Positions 40,079 to 50,557 of a stretch of 64,000 bases of DNA are shown here, piece after piece; position 1 is the first letter of the stretch, and each line of letters begins with the position of its first letter. The DNA lies in NCBI GenBank assembly GCA_021734835.1, contig JAIPIH010000006.1:1-64000 (forward strand), given 5' to 3'. The notes beneath the pieces were generated by a model. It did no database searches. It saw only the letters and a list, made by a program, of their open reading frames with translations, and was not told the origin of the DNA. This DNA comes from Candidatus Cloacimonadota bacterium. Its GTDB lineage: Bacteria; Cloacimonadota; Cloacimonadia; Cloacimonadales; TCS61. The position numbers and the translations under genes were made by a program.

Positions 40079-41860
40079 ATGAAAAAAATTGTTATTATAG
40101 ACTTTGGTGGACAATATACACATCTTATTGCTCGGCGAATCCGTAACCTGGGTGTGTTCAGCGAAATCTTTCAACCTGAAGAATTCGCAGTAAGCAATGA
40201 TCTTATCGGTATAATTTTTTCCGGTGGGCCACAATCAGTAAACGCTGAGGATGCTTATCGAATAAACATAGATATCAGGAAAATCAATCTACCAATTTTA
40301 GGGATATGTTACGGACATCAGATCCTAGCTACAATGCTTGACGGCACTATTGAAATTGGGGAAAGTAAGGAATACGGATCTACTAGTATTACCTGCCAAC
40401 CGGATTCGGTTCTTTTTGCAGGTTTGGAATTTCAACAAGTTGTCTGGATGAGCCATAGAGATCATGTTTCAGAATTACCTTCAGATTGCCGCATTACTGC
40501 CTCTTCCTCTTCTATCGATATCGCTTCTTTCGAATCAAATAACAAAAGGTTCTTTGGTATGCAGTTTCACCCGGAAGTTACTCATACTGCAAATGGGTTA
40601 AAAATGTTGGATAGGTTTATTAATGTTTGTACTGATCATCGAGATTGGAAAGCAGAGAATTTCAAGGTTAAGATCATACAGCAGATACGAGATGAAGCAA
40701 AAGGCAGAAGGCTTGTTCTGCTCCTTTCCGGTGGTGTAGATTCGCTGGTTGCCTTGCAATTATGCATTCAGGCTGTTGGAAATGAAAATGTTTTTTCTAT
40801 CCATGTTGATACCGGCTTTATGCGGAAAAACGAATCTTCAGAGATCATGAAGCATTTTGCTGAGCACCACTTTGAAAATATCAAGATCATTAAGGCAGAA
40901 AAAACATTTATTAAGGAATTGCAGGGAGTAGTGGAACCGGAAATCAAGCGGCTTACCATTGGAAAATTATTCGTAGAGATTGCAAACAATGAGGTGAAAG
41001 TTTTAGAAAAAGATGAAGAACTTATGTTGGTGCAGGGAACAATTTATCCAGATACGATTGAGAGCGGTTCATCATCCAAGGCTGCTAAGATCAAAACTCA
41101 CCACAACAGAGTGGATGAGATAACAAAACTCATATCTGCTGGTAGAGTAATAGAACCAATCAAGGATTTATATAAAGACGAAGTCCGAAAACTGGGAGAA
41201 GAATTGGGACTTCCCGAAAAACTTGTGCATCGCCAACCATTTCCCGGTCCTGGTTTAGCGATCCGGATTATATGTTCTAATACGAAACGGTTTTCACAAA
41301 ACCATCTGAATGAAAATGTTAGATTAAATGAGATTCTGTCTGAATTTGGTTTGCAAGGGGAAATTTTGCCGGTTAAAAGTGTAGGTGTACAAGGTGATTT
41401 TCGTACTTATCATCATCCAGCAGTCGTTTGGTCGAAATCAGGAATTGAACCTGATTGGAAATCATTAACAAACAGTGCATCCAAAGCGATAAATAATTTA
41501 CAATCCGTGAATAGAATTGTATTCAGCATTAAGCCTGTTAAATTACATTTGGGTGAACTCTTCTTGGAAATAGAAGTTATCGATAAACTTAGAGAAGTTG
41601 ATGCACTGATCCGACAAGAAACTGATCATATTGCGGAAATCTGGCAAATGCCTGTTGTTGCTCTTCCACTATTTGAAGCTGGAAAGCAAGCTTATGTGAT
41701 GCGACCTGTTTGTTCCACCGATGCCATGACTGCCAGCGTTTTTGAATTAGATTTTGCAGAAATTAAACGGCTTGATAAAATTATTCAGAAAATAAAAGGT
41801 GTGGGTTCTCTGCTTTACGACATTACTACTAAGCCACCTGGAACTATTGAGTGGGAATGA
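40079..41860 (+). CDS. guaA: GMP synthase (glutamine-hydrolysing), extended C-terminal type
   Basis: IDFGGQYTHLIARRIRNLGV, GICYGHQI, LLLSGGVDSLVALQL, PFPGPGLAIRIIC, VGVQGDFRTY, YDITTKPPGTIEWE. Confidence 0.96.
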   Translation: MKKIVIIDFGGQYTHLIARRIRNLGVFSEIFQPEEFAVSNDLIGIIFSGGPQSVNAEDAYRINIDIRKINLPILGICYGHQILATMLDGTIEIGESKEYGSTSITCQPDSVLFAGLEFQQVVWMSHRDHVSELPSDCRITASSSSIDIASFESNNKRFFGMQFHPEVTHTANGLKMLDRFINVCTDHRDWKAENFKVKIIQQIRDEAKGRRLVLLLSGGVDSLVALQLCIQAVGNENVFSIHVDTGFMRKNESSEIMKHFAEHHFENIKIIKAEKTFIKELQGVVEPEIKRLTIGKLFVEIANNEVKVLEKDEELMLVQGTIYPDTIESGSSSKAAKIKTHHNRVDEITKLISAGRVIEPIKDLYKDEVRKLGEELGLPEKLVHRQPFPGPGLAIRIICSNTKRFSQNHLNENVRLNEILSEFGLQGEILPVKSVGVQGDFRTYHHPAVVWSKSGIEPDWKSLTNSASKAINNLQSVNRIVFSIKPVKLHLGELFLEIEVIDKLREVDALIRQETDHIAEIWQMPVVALPLFEAGKQAYVMRPVCSTDAMTASVFELDFAEIKRLDKIIQKIKGVGSLLYDITTKPPGTIEWE

Positions 41861-41888
41861 AAAATTTATTAATCGAACTTTAGAGTTA

Positions 41889-43961
41889 TTATGTGTTATT
41901 AGTATTCTTTTTCTTTAAAAGATCTTCCTGCATTTTTGTCGGCAGCGCTTTATATTCACTAAATTCCATCGTAAAATCTGCCTTTCCTTGAGTAACAGAT
42001 CTCAGTTGAGTAGCCAGTCCGAACGTTTCCGCTAGTGGAATCTCCGAATCAATTCTGGTAAAATGATTATCAATTATCGTATCTGAAACAATACCGCGAT
42101 TTTGATTTATGATCGCCATCACATTGCCTCGAAACTCAGAAGGTGTTTCTACAGATATTTTCATTACCGGTTCTAAAATAATTGGTTTTGCTTTATGATA
42201 ATTCTCTTTGAATGCAGATCTTGTAGCTATTTCAAAGGCAAGTTGGGAAGAATCAACTTCGTGATAACTACCATCATCCAAGGTCATTTTTACTCCAACT
42301 ACCGGAAATCCGGCTAACCCTCCCTGCTCTAAAGAAGTTAAAAAACCTTTTTCGCAGCCAGGTATGAACTGACTTGGAATGTTACCACCACGAATTTTAT
42401 CATTAAAAATATTTTCATCTTTTCCTGAGTGAGTTAAGATACCCTTTATGCGGGCAAATTGACCTCTTCCACCTGACTGCTTTTTATGAATGTAATCAAA
42501 TTCTACAGCTTTTGTTAACGTCTCACGATAAGAAACTTGCGGTTCATAAACTTCCAGTTCAACTTGATATTCACGTCTTATCCTTTCAATATAAACATTT
42601 AAATGTAATTCACCCATACCATGAATAATGGTTTCTCCGGTTTCTTCATCCACATTTGCTTTAAAGGTTGGATCTTCCTTCGTAAATCTTGTCAGAGCTT
42701 TTGCCAGATTATCCTGATCATCACTATATTTGATACCTAAAGCTAAAGATATTATAGGTTTTGGTACAAAGCTTTCACGCATAGTATAATTTATATCTGG
42801 GCTATTGAAAGTGTCACCAAGTGCACAATCTACTCCAAATAAAGCTACAATATCACCAGCTTCCGCTGAACTAATATCTTCCATATTATTAGCATGCATC
42901 TTAGCTAATCTACCAACTTTTGTTTTGTTCCCGGTTCTGGCATTGATGATATCCATACCTTTAGCTAATTTTCCCTGATAAATTCTCAAATAAGTTAACT
43001 GACCATATTGTTGATTTTCTAGTTTGAAAGCTAAAGCAACCGTAGGTAACTCAGGATCTGAACTTAATTTAACATTTCTCAAATCATCATCTTTGTCGTG
43101 AGCAATATTGACCCCAGTTGTAGGATCAGGAAGGTATTGTACAACAGCATCTAACAACAATTGAACGCCTTTATTCTTAAAAGCTGATCCAATAAAGACT
43201 GGAGTTAATTCCATAGCAATAGTAGCCTTACGAACTGTATCAATTATCATTTCTTCCGTTTCTAATCCTTCTAGAAAAGCCTCCGCAAGATCATCACTGA
43301 ACATGGAAACGGCATCTATCATTTTTTCTCTCATTTCTTCAGTTTTCTTAATATAGTCTTCTGGAATTTCTTTTTCTACTACTTGCTCTCCCTTTGGTCC
43401 TGTGAAATATCTGGCTTTATGCGATATTAGATCAATGATCCCTTCAAAATTTTCTTCCAGACCTATTGGAATCTGCATCAAAACTGCATTATGATCTAGT
43501 TTATCCCGGAGTTGATCTGTTACTTTCTCCGGATCAGCTCCTGTCCTATCAAGTTTGTTGATAAAAGCTATGTGAGGTACTTTATACCGCTTTAACTGTC
43601 TATCTACTGTAATTGATTGAGATTGAACTCCACTCACACCACATAAAACTAAAATTGCTCCATCCAAAACACGAAGTGCATTTTCTACTTCTATAGTGAA
43701 ATCAACATGACCTGGTGTATCAATTATATTAAGATTATATCCTTTCCAATTAACATTTGTGGCTGCTGAGGCGATTGTGATCCCGCGTTCTTTCTCAAGC
43801 TCCATCGAATCCATAGTCGCACCAACTCCGTTTTTCCCACGTACTTCCCCAATCCGGTAGATTTTGTTACAATAGTATAATATCCTTTCGGCCAGAGTGG
43901 TTTTCCCTGAATCAATATGTGCACTGATACCAATATTTCTAACTTTTTTAATATCCATAAT
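41889..43961 (-). CDS. fusA: Elongation factor G (ORF open to 43982; start at [21 protein letters not shown])
   Basis: [70 protein letters not shown]. Confidence 0.97.
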   Translation of the reverse strand: MMDIKKVRNIGISAHIDSGKTTLAERILYYCNKIYRIGEVRGKNGVGATMDSMELEKERGITIASAATNVNWKGYNLNIIDTPGHVDFTIEVENALRVLDGAILVLCGVSGVQSQSITVDRQLKRYKVPHIAFINKLDRTGADPEKVTDQLRDKLDHNAVLMQIPIGLEENFEGIIDLISHKARYFTGPKGEQVVEKEIPEDYIKKTEEMREKMIDAVSMFSDDLAEAFLEGLETEEMIIDTVRKATIAMELTPVFIGSAFKNKGVQLLLDAVVQYLPDPTTGVNIAHDKDDDLRNVKLSSDPELPTVALAFKLENQQYGQLTYLRIYQGKLAKGMDIINARTGNKTKVGRLAKMHANNMEDISSAEAGDIVALFGVDCALGDTFNSPDINYTMRESFVPKPIISLALGIKYSDDQDNLAKALTRFTKEDPTFKANVDEETGETIIHGMGELHLNVYIERIRREYQVELEVYEPQVSYRETLTKAVEFDYIHKKQSGGRGQFARIKGILTHSGKDENIFNDKIRGGNIPSQFIPGCEKGFLTSLEQGGLAGFPVVGVKMTLDDGSYHEVDSSQLAFEIATRSAFKENYHKAKPIILEPVMKISVETPSEFRGNVMAIINQNRGIVSDTIIDNHFTRIDSEIPLAETFGLATQLRSVTQGKADFTMEFSEYKALPTKMQEDLLKKKNTNNT

Positions 43962-44160
43962 TTTTCCTGCTTTATAAATCATTTATTTGAAGTCGATTAA
44001 CTGAAATAAATATTCATAGTCTTTTATTATATTTTAATAACTTTTTTAACCATAAATTTTAGGTAGGTTTATTGCACAAGGAAAATTTTCTAAGAATGAA
44101 TTTCTAATTGACAAAATAAAGCAGTTAAACATTTTTCCAAAAAAATTTCATGGAGATATT

Positions 44161-45111
44161 ATGAAAAAAATCTTAGTCACGGGTTCAGTTGGACAAATTG
44201 GTTCAGAACTCACAATGCTGTTAAGAGAACTTTATGGGAATAACAATGTTGTTGCAGGTGGAAATCGCACAAAGCCGACCGGTAAATTATTAGACTCAGG
44301 TCCATTTGAATTTGTTGATTGCACAGATTCAGACCGCATTAGTGAGATTGTAAAAAAATATAAGATAGATACGATCTATCATTTAGCAGCTATTCTATCA
44401 GCTGTAGCTGAAGCTAAACCAAATCTTGCCTGGAATGTAAATATTAATGGATTATACAATGTTTTGGAAGTAGCAAGGGAAAATAAATGTGCTGTTTTTA
44501 CACCAAGTTCAATTGGAGCTTTTGGTCCTACAACACCAGCTGATAATACCCCTCAGGATACTATTCAAAGACCTAACACTATGTACGGAGTAACAAAAGT
44601 TGCTGGTGAATTATTATGTGATTATTATTATAAAAGGTTTGGTGTAGACACGCGCGGTGTACGTTATCCTGGGATAATTTCTAATGAAACACTTCCCGGA
44701 GGTGGAACTACCGATTATGCTGTTGATATTTATTATGAAGCAATTAAACACAAAAAATATACCTGTTTCTTAAAAGAAGGAACATTTCTGGATATGATGT
44801 ACATGCCGGACGCCCTGAAGGCTGCTGTGGATATAATGGAAGCTGATCCCTCAAAACTCATTCACCGGAATGCTTTCAATATCTCTACAATGAGTTTCGA
44901 TCCGGAAATGATAGCTGATTCAATACGTAAACACATCCCTGAATTTAAGATTGCTTATAAAATTGATCCGGTTCGTCAGGAGATAGCAGATAGTTGGCCG
45001 AATAATATGGATGATTCTGCCGCAACTGCAGAATGGGGTTGGAGTTATGAATATGATCTTGCTAAAATGACAGAAGATATGCTCATGGTTCTTACTAAGA
45101 AGTTGAAATAA
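44161..45111 (+). CDS. SDR-type NAD-dependent L-threonine 3-dehydrogenase-like epimerase/dehydratase
   Basis: ILVTGSVGQIGSELTMLLRELYG, YHLAAILSAVAEAKPNLAWNVNINGLYNVLEVA, YGVTKVAGE, VRYPGIIS; partner kbl two genes downstream. Confidence 0.85.
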   Translation: MKKILVTGSVGQIGSELTMLLRELYGNNNVVAGGNRTKPTGKLLDSGPFEFVDCTDSDRISEIVKKYKIDTIYHLAAILSAVAEAKPNLAWNVNINGLYNVLEVARENKCAVFTPSSIGAFGPTTPADNTPQDTIQRPNTMYGVTKVAGELLCDYYYKRFGVDTRGVRYPGIISNETLPGGGTTDYAVDIYYEAIKHKKYTCFLKEGTFLDMMYMPDALKAAVDIMEADPSKLIHRNAFNISTMSFDPEMIADSIRKHIPEFKIAYKIDPVRQEIADSWPNNMDDSAATAEWGWSYEYDLAKMTEDMLMVLTKKLK

Positions 45112-45486
45112 ATGATTTTCGGTGTAGGAATTGATCTGATTGAAGTGAGGAGAATCGAAAAACTCTTAAAAAATGATGATCTACAGCTTCAGAAGATATT
45201 TACAGAACATGAAATTGATTATTGTCGGAAATTGGCAAATGGGTCTCAGCATTTTGCTGGTAGATTTGCAGCTAAAGAAGCTTTTTTAAAAGCTTTAGGA
45301 AAAGGATGGAGAGAAGAGATTAAATTCCGGGACATTGAAACGATCAACAATGAACTTGGAAAACCGGAAATAATTCTCTATGGTAAAACTAAGAGTATTT
45401 TTGAGGCAGAGGCTCTAAAATGTTCACACGTATCAATTTCTCATTTGAAAGATTATGCTACAGCGATTGTATTAATTGAAAAATAA
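45112..45486 (+). CDS. acpS: Holo-[acyl-carrier-protein] synthase
   Basis: GVGIDLIEVRRIEKLL, FTEHEIDYCRK, HFAGRFAAKEAFLKALGKG, VSISHLKDYATAIVLI. Confidence 0.95.
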   Translation: MIFGVGIDLIEVRRIEKLLKNDDLQLQKIFTEHEIDYCRKLANGSQHFAGRFAAKEAFLKALGKGWREEIKFRDIETINNELGKPEIILYGKTKSIFEAEALKCSHVSISHLKDYATAIVLIEK

Positions 45487-45503
45487 AAATATAGGAGATA
45501 ATT

Positions 45504-46730
45504 ATGGCGCTTAAAAGATTAAACAAAGCTCTTCAGGCTAATTTAGATGAGCTGAGAGAAACAGGTCGTGATAAAGGTGAAGAGCTGGTAATAAAAGAGA
45601 TCAAAAATGCTCGTGGAGATTTCGGACCCCGTTATATTTTAGAAGGCTTTGAAGATAAAGAATTCATCAAAATGAATGCAAATTCGTATCTCGGGATGTC
45701 AATGCATCCACAAGTTATCGAAGCTGAAGAAAAAGCTGCTCAAAAATTTGGAGTAGGACCGGGAGCAGTTAGGTTTATCAGCGGAACACACACTCCACAC
45801 ATAGAATTAGAAAAAAAACTGGCGGAATTCCATGGTCGTGAAGCCGGTATGATATTCAGTTCAGCTTATGTAACAAGTTTAGGAGTTATCTATCCGCTTA
45901 CAACAAAAGAGACTGTAGTTGTTTCAGATGAACTTAATCATAATTGTATTATTCAGGCAATGCGATTATCCCGTCCCGCTGCTAAATTGATATATAAGCA
46001 TAATGATATGCAAGATCTGAAAAATAAAATGCTGGAAGCGGTTGGTAAAGGGAAACGATGTATTGTAGTAACTGACGGTATTTTCTCAATGCGTGGTGAT
46101 TTTGCTCCTTTTGATAAGATCACTGAGATCTGTTCGAAATTTGATGCTCGCTTTGATGAAGGTGTAATAACTATCGCTGATGATTCTCACGGTGTTGGAG
46201 CTTTTGGTAAGGCCGGTAGAGGAACCGAAGAATATACTAAAGCAAAAGTTGATGTTCTGATCGGTACACTCGGAAAGGCTTTTGGAGTTAATGGCGGCTA
46301 TGTTGTTGCTTCTAAAACTGTAGTTGAATATTTACGCGAAACAGCTCCAATGTATATCTATTCTAATCCGATCACATGTTCAGAAGCTGCTGCTGCAATT
46401 AAAGTACTGGAAATTCTGGATAGTAAAACAGGCGTAAAAAGATTAGCTCACCTTGCGGCTATGACAAAAAAGTTTGAGGATGGGTTAAAAGAGCTCGGTT
46501 TTGAAACTATAGAAGGACCACATCCAGTTGTGCCATTGATGGTCCGCGATACAGCAGAAACTACTAAACTGGTAAAATATCTTACTAAAAATGGCGTATT
46601 AGGAACTGGTTTGAACTTTCCGGTAGTCCCAAAAGGCGATGAAGAAATCAGATTTCAGGTGAATGCTGATCATACAGAGGCAGATATTGATCTTGTTCTT
46701 GAAATTTTGAAAAATTATAAAAATAGATAA
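45504..46730 (+). CDS. kbl: Glycine C-acetyltransferase (2-amino-3-ketobutyrate CoA ligase)
   Basis: ANSYLGMSMHPQVIEA, GVGPGAVRFISGTHTPHIELEKKLA, DDSHGVGAFG, TLGKAFGVNGGYV. Confidence 0.88.
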   Translation: MALKRLNKALQANLDELRETGRDKGEELVIKEIKNARGDFGPRYILEGFEDKEFIKMNANSYLGMSMHPQVIEAEEKAAQKFGVGPGAVRFISGTHTPHIELEKKLAEFHGREAGMIFSSAYVTSLGVIYPLTTKETVVVSDELNHNCIIQAMRLSRPAAKLIYKHNDMQDLKNKMLEAVGKGKRCIVVTDGIFSMRGDFAPFDKITEICSKFDARFDEGVITIADDSHGVGAFGKAGRGTEEYTKAKVDVLIGTLGKAFGVNGGYVVASKTVVEYLRETAPMYIYSNPITCSEAAAAIKVLEILDSKTGVKRLAHLAAMTKKFEDGLKELGFETIEGPHPVVPLMVRDTAETTKLVKYLTKNGVLGTGLNFPVVPKGDEEIRFQVNADHTEADIDLVLEILKNYKNR

Positions 46731-46759
46731 ACTTGGAAAGCTTTAATCTAATGTTACAC

Positions 46760-46784
46760 GGGGAGTTATACTCCCCTTTTATTT
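46760..46784 (+). terminator. Intrinsic terminator after kbl
   Basis: GGGGAGT-TAT-ACTCCCC followed by TTTTATTTTC. Confidence 0.85.
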
Positions 46785-46902
46785 TCTGTAATAATTAAAA
46801 TAATATGTATAAGTACAATGAAAATTACCGGTTATATTTTTAATTCTTGACACCACAAATATCATTTCTTTAAAAATAGAACATTATATAAAGTGAGTTG
46901 AT

Positions 46903-48450
46903 ATGGGAAATAAAGCTGAAGCAAGATCAGATGATGTTGTAATAGAAATGAAAAATATCACCAAGAAATTTGGGGATTTTGTAGCAAATGACAACATCAC
47001 TCTTTCGGTAAGAAAAGGAGAAGTTCACGCTCTATTAGGTGAAAACGGTGCCGGTAAATCCACTCTTATGAATATTTTATACGGACTCTATACACCTACT
47101 ACAGGTGACATTTTCATCAAAGGTAAAAAAAGCGTTATATCAAATCCGAATGATGCTATCCAAAAAGGAATTGGAATGGTTCATCAGCATTTTATGTTGG
47201 TAAAACCATTTACTGTTGCAGAAAATATAATTCTCGGAATGGAAAATACAAATATCATCGGTTCTTTAAAAATGGATCATGCCTTACAAACGGTTAAAGA
47301 AATTTCAGAACAATACAGTTTACACGTAGATCCTGATGAAAAAATTAGAAATATCACTGTAGGAATGCAGCAACGTGTGGAGATCCTTAAAACTCTTTAC
47401 CGCGGTGCTGAAATTTTGATCTTAGATGAACCAACTGCTGTCTTAACTCCCCAGGAAATCCACGAATTAATGAGAACTTTAAAAAAATTAACTAAAGAAG
47501 GAAAATCAATAATCCTGATCAGTCATAAATTAAAAGAGATTAAAGAAGCTGCTGATAGATGTACAATTATACGGCGGGGTAAAAAGATCGATACTGTGGA
47601 AGTCAGCAAGACAAGTGAAGCGCAACTAGCTTCTAAAATGGTAGGAAGAGAAGTTACTTTTCAAGTAGATAAAGAAGATAAAAAACCCGGTGAGGTCATT
47701 TTTAATGTAGAAAAACTTGTTGTAAAAGATAATCGACAAATAAAAAAAGTAAATCAATTCTCATTAGAGGTGAAAAGAGGAGAAATTCTTGGTCTTGCAG
47801 GTATTGATGGTAATGGTCAGAGTGAATTTATTGAGGCAATAACCGGATTGAGGAAGGTTGAATCAGGTAAAGTATTGATCAACGGCATTGATATAACTAA
47901 CAAAACACCCTACGAAATAATCGAAAGTAAAATATCTAACATTCCTCAAGATCGACAGGATAGGGGATTAGTGCTGGATTTTACGGTGCAAGAAAATATG
48001 GTTTTAGAGAAACATTCTCAACGCCCTTTTGCAAATAGAGGTATTTTAAATCATGAAAAAATAAGGCTGTTTGCAAAAGATTTGATTGAAAAATTTGATG
48101 TTAGACCAACCAATGAAGACAAAATTGCTAAAACACTTTCCGGAGGAAATCAGCAAAAAGTAATTATTGCACGGGAAGTCAGTAATGATCCAGATCTTTT
48201 GATCGCTGCTCAACCAACAAGAGGCCTTGATGTTGGAGCTATAGAATTTGTTCATGAATCTCTGGTAAAACAAAGAGATGCTGATAAAGCGGTCTTATTG
48301 ATATCTTATGAACTGGATGAAATTATGAATGTATCTGATAGAATAGCTGTCATGTATGAAGGAAAGATTGTTGGAATTTTAGATGCAAAGAAAGCTGATA
48401 TAGAAACTTTAGGACTCATGATGGCAGGGGGAAAGTCAGATAATGAATAA
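46903..48450 (+). CDS. Nucleoside/sugar ABC transporter, duplicated ATP-binding protein
   Basis: Two ABC cassettes: LLGENGAGKSTLMNILYGLYTPT and LAGIDGNGQSEFIEAITGL; KTLSGGNQQKVIIARE. Confidence 0.93.
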   Translation: MGNKAEARSDDVVIEMKNITKKFGDFVANDNITLSVRKGEVHALLGENGAGKSTLMNILYGLYTPTTGDIFIKGKKSVISNPNDAIQKGIGMVHQHFMLVKPFTVAENIILGMENTNIIGSLKMDHALQTVKEISEQYSLHVDPDEKIRNITVGMQQRVEILKTLYRGAEILILDEPTAVLTPQEIHELMRTLKKLTKEGKSIILISHKLKEIKEAADRCTIIRRGKKIDTVEVSKTSEAQLASKMVGREVTFQVDKEDKKPGEVIFNVEKLVVKDNRQIKKVNQFSLEVKRGEILGLAGIDGNGQSEFIEAITGLRKVESGKVLINGIDITNKTPYEIIESKISNIPQDRQDRGLVLDFTVQENMVLEKHSQRPFANRGILNHEKIRLFAKDLIEKFDVRPTNEDKIAKTLSGGNQQKVIIAREVSNDPDLLIAAQPTRGLDVGAIEFVHESLVKQRDADKAVLLISYELDEIMNVSDRIAVMYEGKIVGILDAKKADIETLGLMMAGGKSDNE

Positions 48451-49564
48451 AAGAAAAATATATAACTTCTTTTCTAATAAAGTATTTTTATTTACATTAA
48501 TTTCTATTTTAGCTGGTTTAATTATTGGAGCAGTTATACTTTTATTTGCCGGATTTAATCCTCTAAGAGCTTATGCCATCATAATATCCGGTGTATTAGG
48601 AAGATTCAAGTATATCTCTTATACAATCATTAAAGCTACTCCCCTAATTCTAACAGGTCTTTCAATAACATTCGCCTTCAGGACCGGATTATTCAATATT
48701 GGAGCAGAAGGTCAGTTTATTATTGGAGCTATCACAGCAACTGCGGTTGGCTATTTTTTACATCTTCCGGCTATTATCCATATTCCGGTTGTTATCATTT
48801 CTGCAACAATCGCCGCTGGATTATGGGGAGGAATTGCCGGTTTCTTGAAAGCAAAGTTTGGTGTGCATGAGGTTATCTCAACTATCATGCTCAATTGGAT
48901 TGCACTTTATTTCCAAAATTATTTGGTTTATATGGATGGATTTCAAAAGCCGGGTGGAGAAACATCTTATTCAATTCAGCCAACAGCAAGCATTAAATTA
49001 TTTGGAGAGTGGAAGCTCAGTGATGCCGGTTTTGCCTGGTTCAACTCAAATCCATTTCTAAGAGATCTTTTCAAAACACCTGTGAATTTCGGTTTTCTTT
49101 TTGCAATTGTTGCCGCTGTAATAGTATGGTACATTCTAAAACATACAACTTTAGGTTATAAACTTCGGGCAGTTGGTTTTAATAAAAATGCTGCGGAATA
49201 TGGCGGAATAAATGTTTCAAAAAGTATGATAATCTCAATGACAATTGCAGGTGGTTTAGCCGGTCTTGCAGGTGCTGTTCAGGTTATGGGAGTAACACAC
49301 AATGTATCTTTACTGGCCGCGATGGAGGGTTTTGGCTTTGATGGAATTGCAGTTGCCTTGATCGGGAACTGTACTGCTATTGGTTCTGTATTTGCAGGAT
49401 TGCTTTTTGGAGCTTTGAAATATGGAGGGACAAAAATCCAGCCTGCGATGGGAGCACCTTCCGAAATAATTAATATCGTTATTGGAACAATAGTGTTCTT
49501 TATAGCTATCCCACGTATGATCAGTTTATTAATAAAAAGATTTAGTAAAAAGGATAGGTTATGA
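48443..49564 (+). CDS. Nucleoside-type ABC transporter permease
   Basis: Polytopic; LFNIGAEGQFIIGAI, GAMEGFGFDGIAVALIG-like; overlaps ATPase gene by 8 nt. Confidence 0.9.
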   Translation: MNKRKIYNFFSNKVFLFTLISILAGLIIGAVILLFAGFNPLRAYAIIISGVLGRFKYISYTIIKATPLILTGLSITFAFRTGLFNIGAEGQFIIGAITATAVGYFLHLPAIIHIPVVIISATIAAGLWGGIAGFLKAKFGVHEVISTIMLNWIALYFQNYLVYMDGFQKPGGETSYSIQPTASIKLFGEWKLSDAGFAWFNSNPFLRDLFKTPVNFGFLFAIVAAVIVWYILKHTTLGYKLRAVGFNKNAAEYGGINVSKSMIISMTIAGGLAGLAGAVQVMGVTHNVSLLAAMEGFGFDGIAVALIGNCTAIGSVFAGLLFGALKYGGTKIQPAMGAPSEIINIVIGTIVFFIAIPRMISLLIKRFSKKDRL

Positions 49565-50499
49565 TTGATAATGTAGCTCTTATTTTAGGTACTACCTTGA
49601 TGTATTCAACACCTTTGATTTTTACGGCTATGGGGGGAGTGATCTCAGAAAATTCAGGTGTGATCAATATTGGATTAGAAGGTATGATGGTGATTGGTGC
49701 CTTTACTGGGGCAACAATAGGATATTTTACTGGAAATCCCTGGATTGCGTTTATTGGCGCAGGATTTGCCGGTGCAATTTTCGGACTGCTTCACGCTATT
49801 GCATGTGTGAGTTTTGGCGCTAATCAGGTTGTTTCCGGAATCGCCATAAACTTCTTAGGTCCGGGTCTTGCATTATTTTTGAGCCGCATTTTTTTCGATG
49901 GTGCAACAATGACACTATCGATAAATCTGGATAATAAAATGCCCAGACCTTTAAGTGGTGTTTTTTCACAGGATTCATTTATGTATTATTTCCTAGGTAA
50001 TCGATATGCAACCGTCTATATTGCCCTAATTTTAGTCTTTCTTTTATGGTATGTCCTTTATAAAACAAAGCTCGGTTTAAGGATCAGGGCTGTGGGAGAA
50101 CATCCAACTGCAGCAGATACTTTGGGTATAGATGTTTACAAAATTAGATATTTATCAGTAATATTCTCCGGAGTGTTTGCCGGGTTTGGCGGTGCTGCTT
50201 TGAGTTTGGCTATTGTGTCTAATTTTAGACCAACATTAGTATCAGGGCATGGCTTTATTGCTTTGGCAGCTATGATATTTGGTAAGTGGAAACCTCAGGG
50301 TGCTTTGTTAGCCTGTTTGTTGTTTGGCGGTGCTCAGGGTATAACTGTTTTCCTAGGCCAGTATGATTTTAAAGTATCTTCTCAAATTCTAAGCATGATC
50401 CCGTATGTATTAACAATGGTTATTCTTGTCGGTTTTGTTGGCAGAGCATCAGCTCCTGCAGCAGATGGAATCCCTTATGATAAAGAACAAAAATATTAA
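49561..50499 (+). CDS. Nucleoside-type ABC transporter permease
   Basis: MGGVISENSGVINIGLEGMMVIGAF; GHGFIALAAMIFGKWKP; ATGA overlap with preceding permease. Confidence 0.9.
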   Translation: MIDNVALILGTTLMYSTPLIFTAMGGVISENSGVINIGLEGMMVIGAFTGATIGYFTGNPWIAFIGAGFAGAIFGLLHAIACVSFGANQVVSGIAINFLGPGLALFLSRIFFDGATMTLSINLDNKMPRPLSGVFSQDSFMYYFLGNRYATVYIALILVFLLWYVLYKTKLGLRIRAVGEHPTAADTLGIDVYKIRYLSVIFSGVFAGFGGAALSLAIVSNFRPTLVSGHGFIALAAMIFGKWKPQGALLACLLFGGAQGITVFLGQYDFKVSSQILSMIPYVLTMVILVGFVGRASAPAADGIPYDKEQKY

Positions 50500-50557
50500 T
50501 TAATTGACTTAAATTAAAGAAAAATAAACATAGACAAATAATATAAGGAGGAATGTA

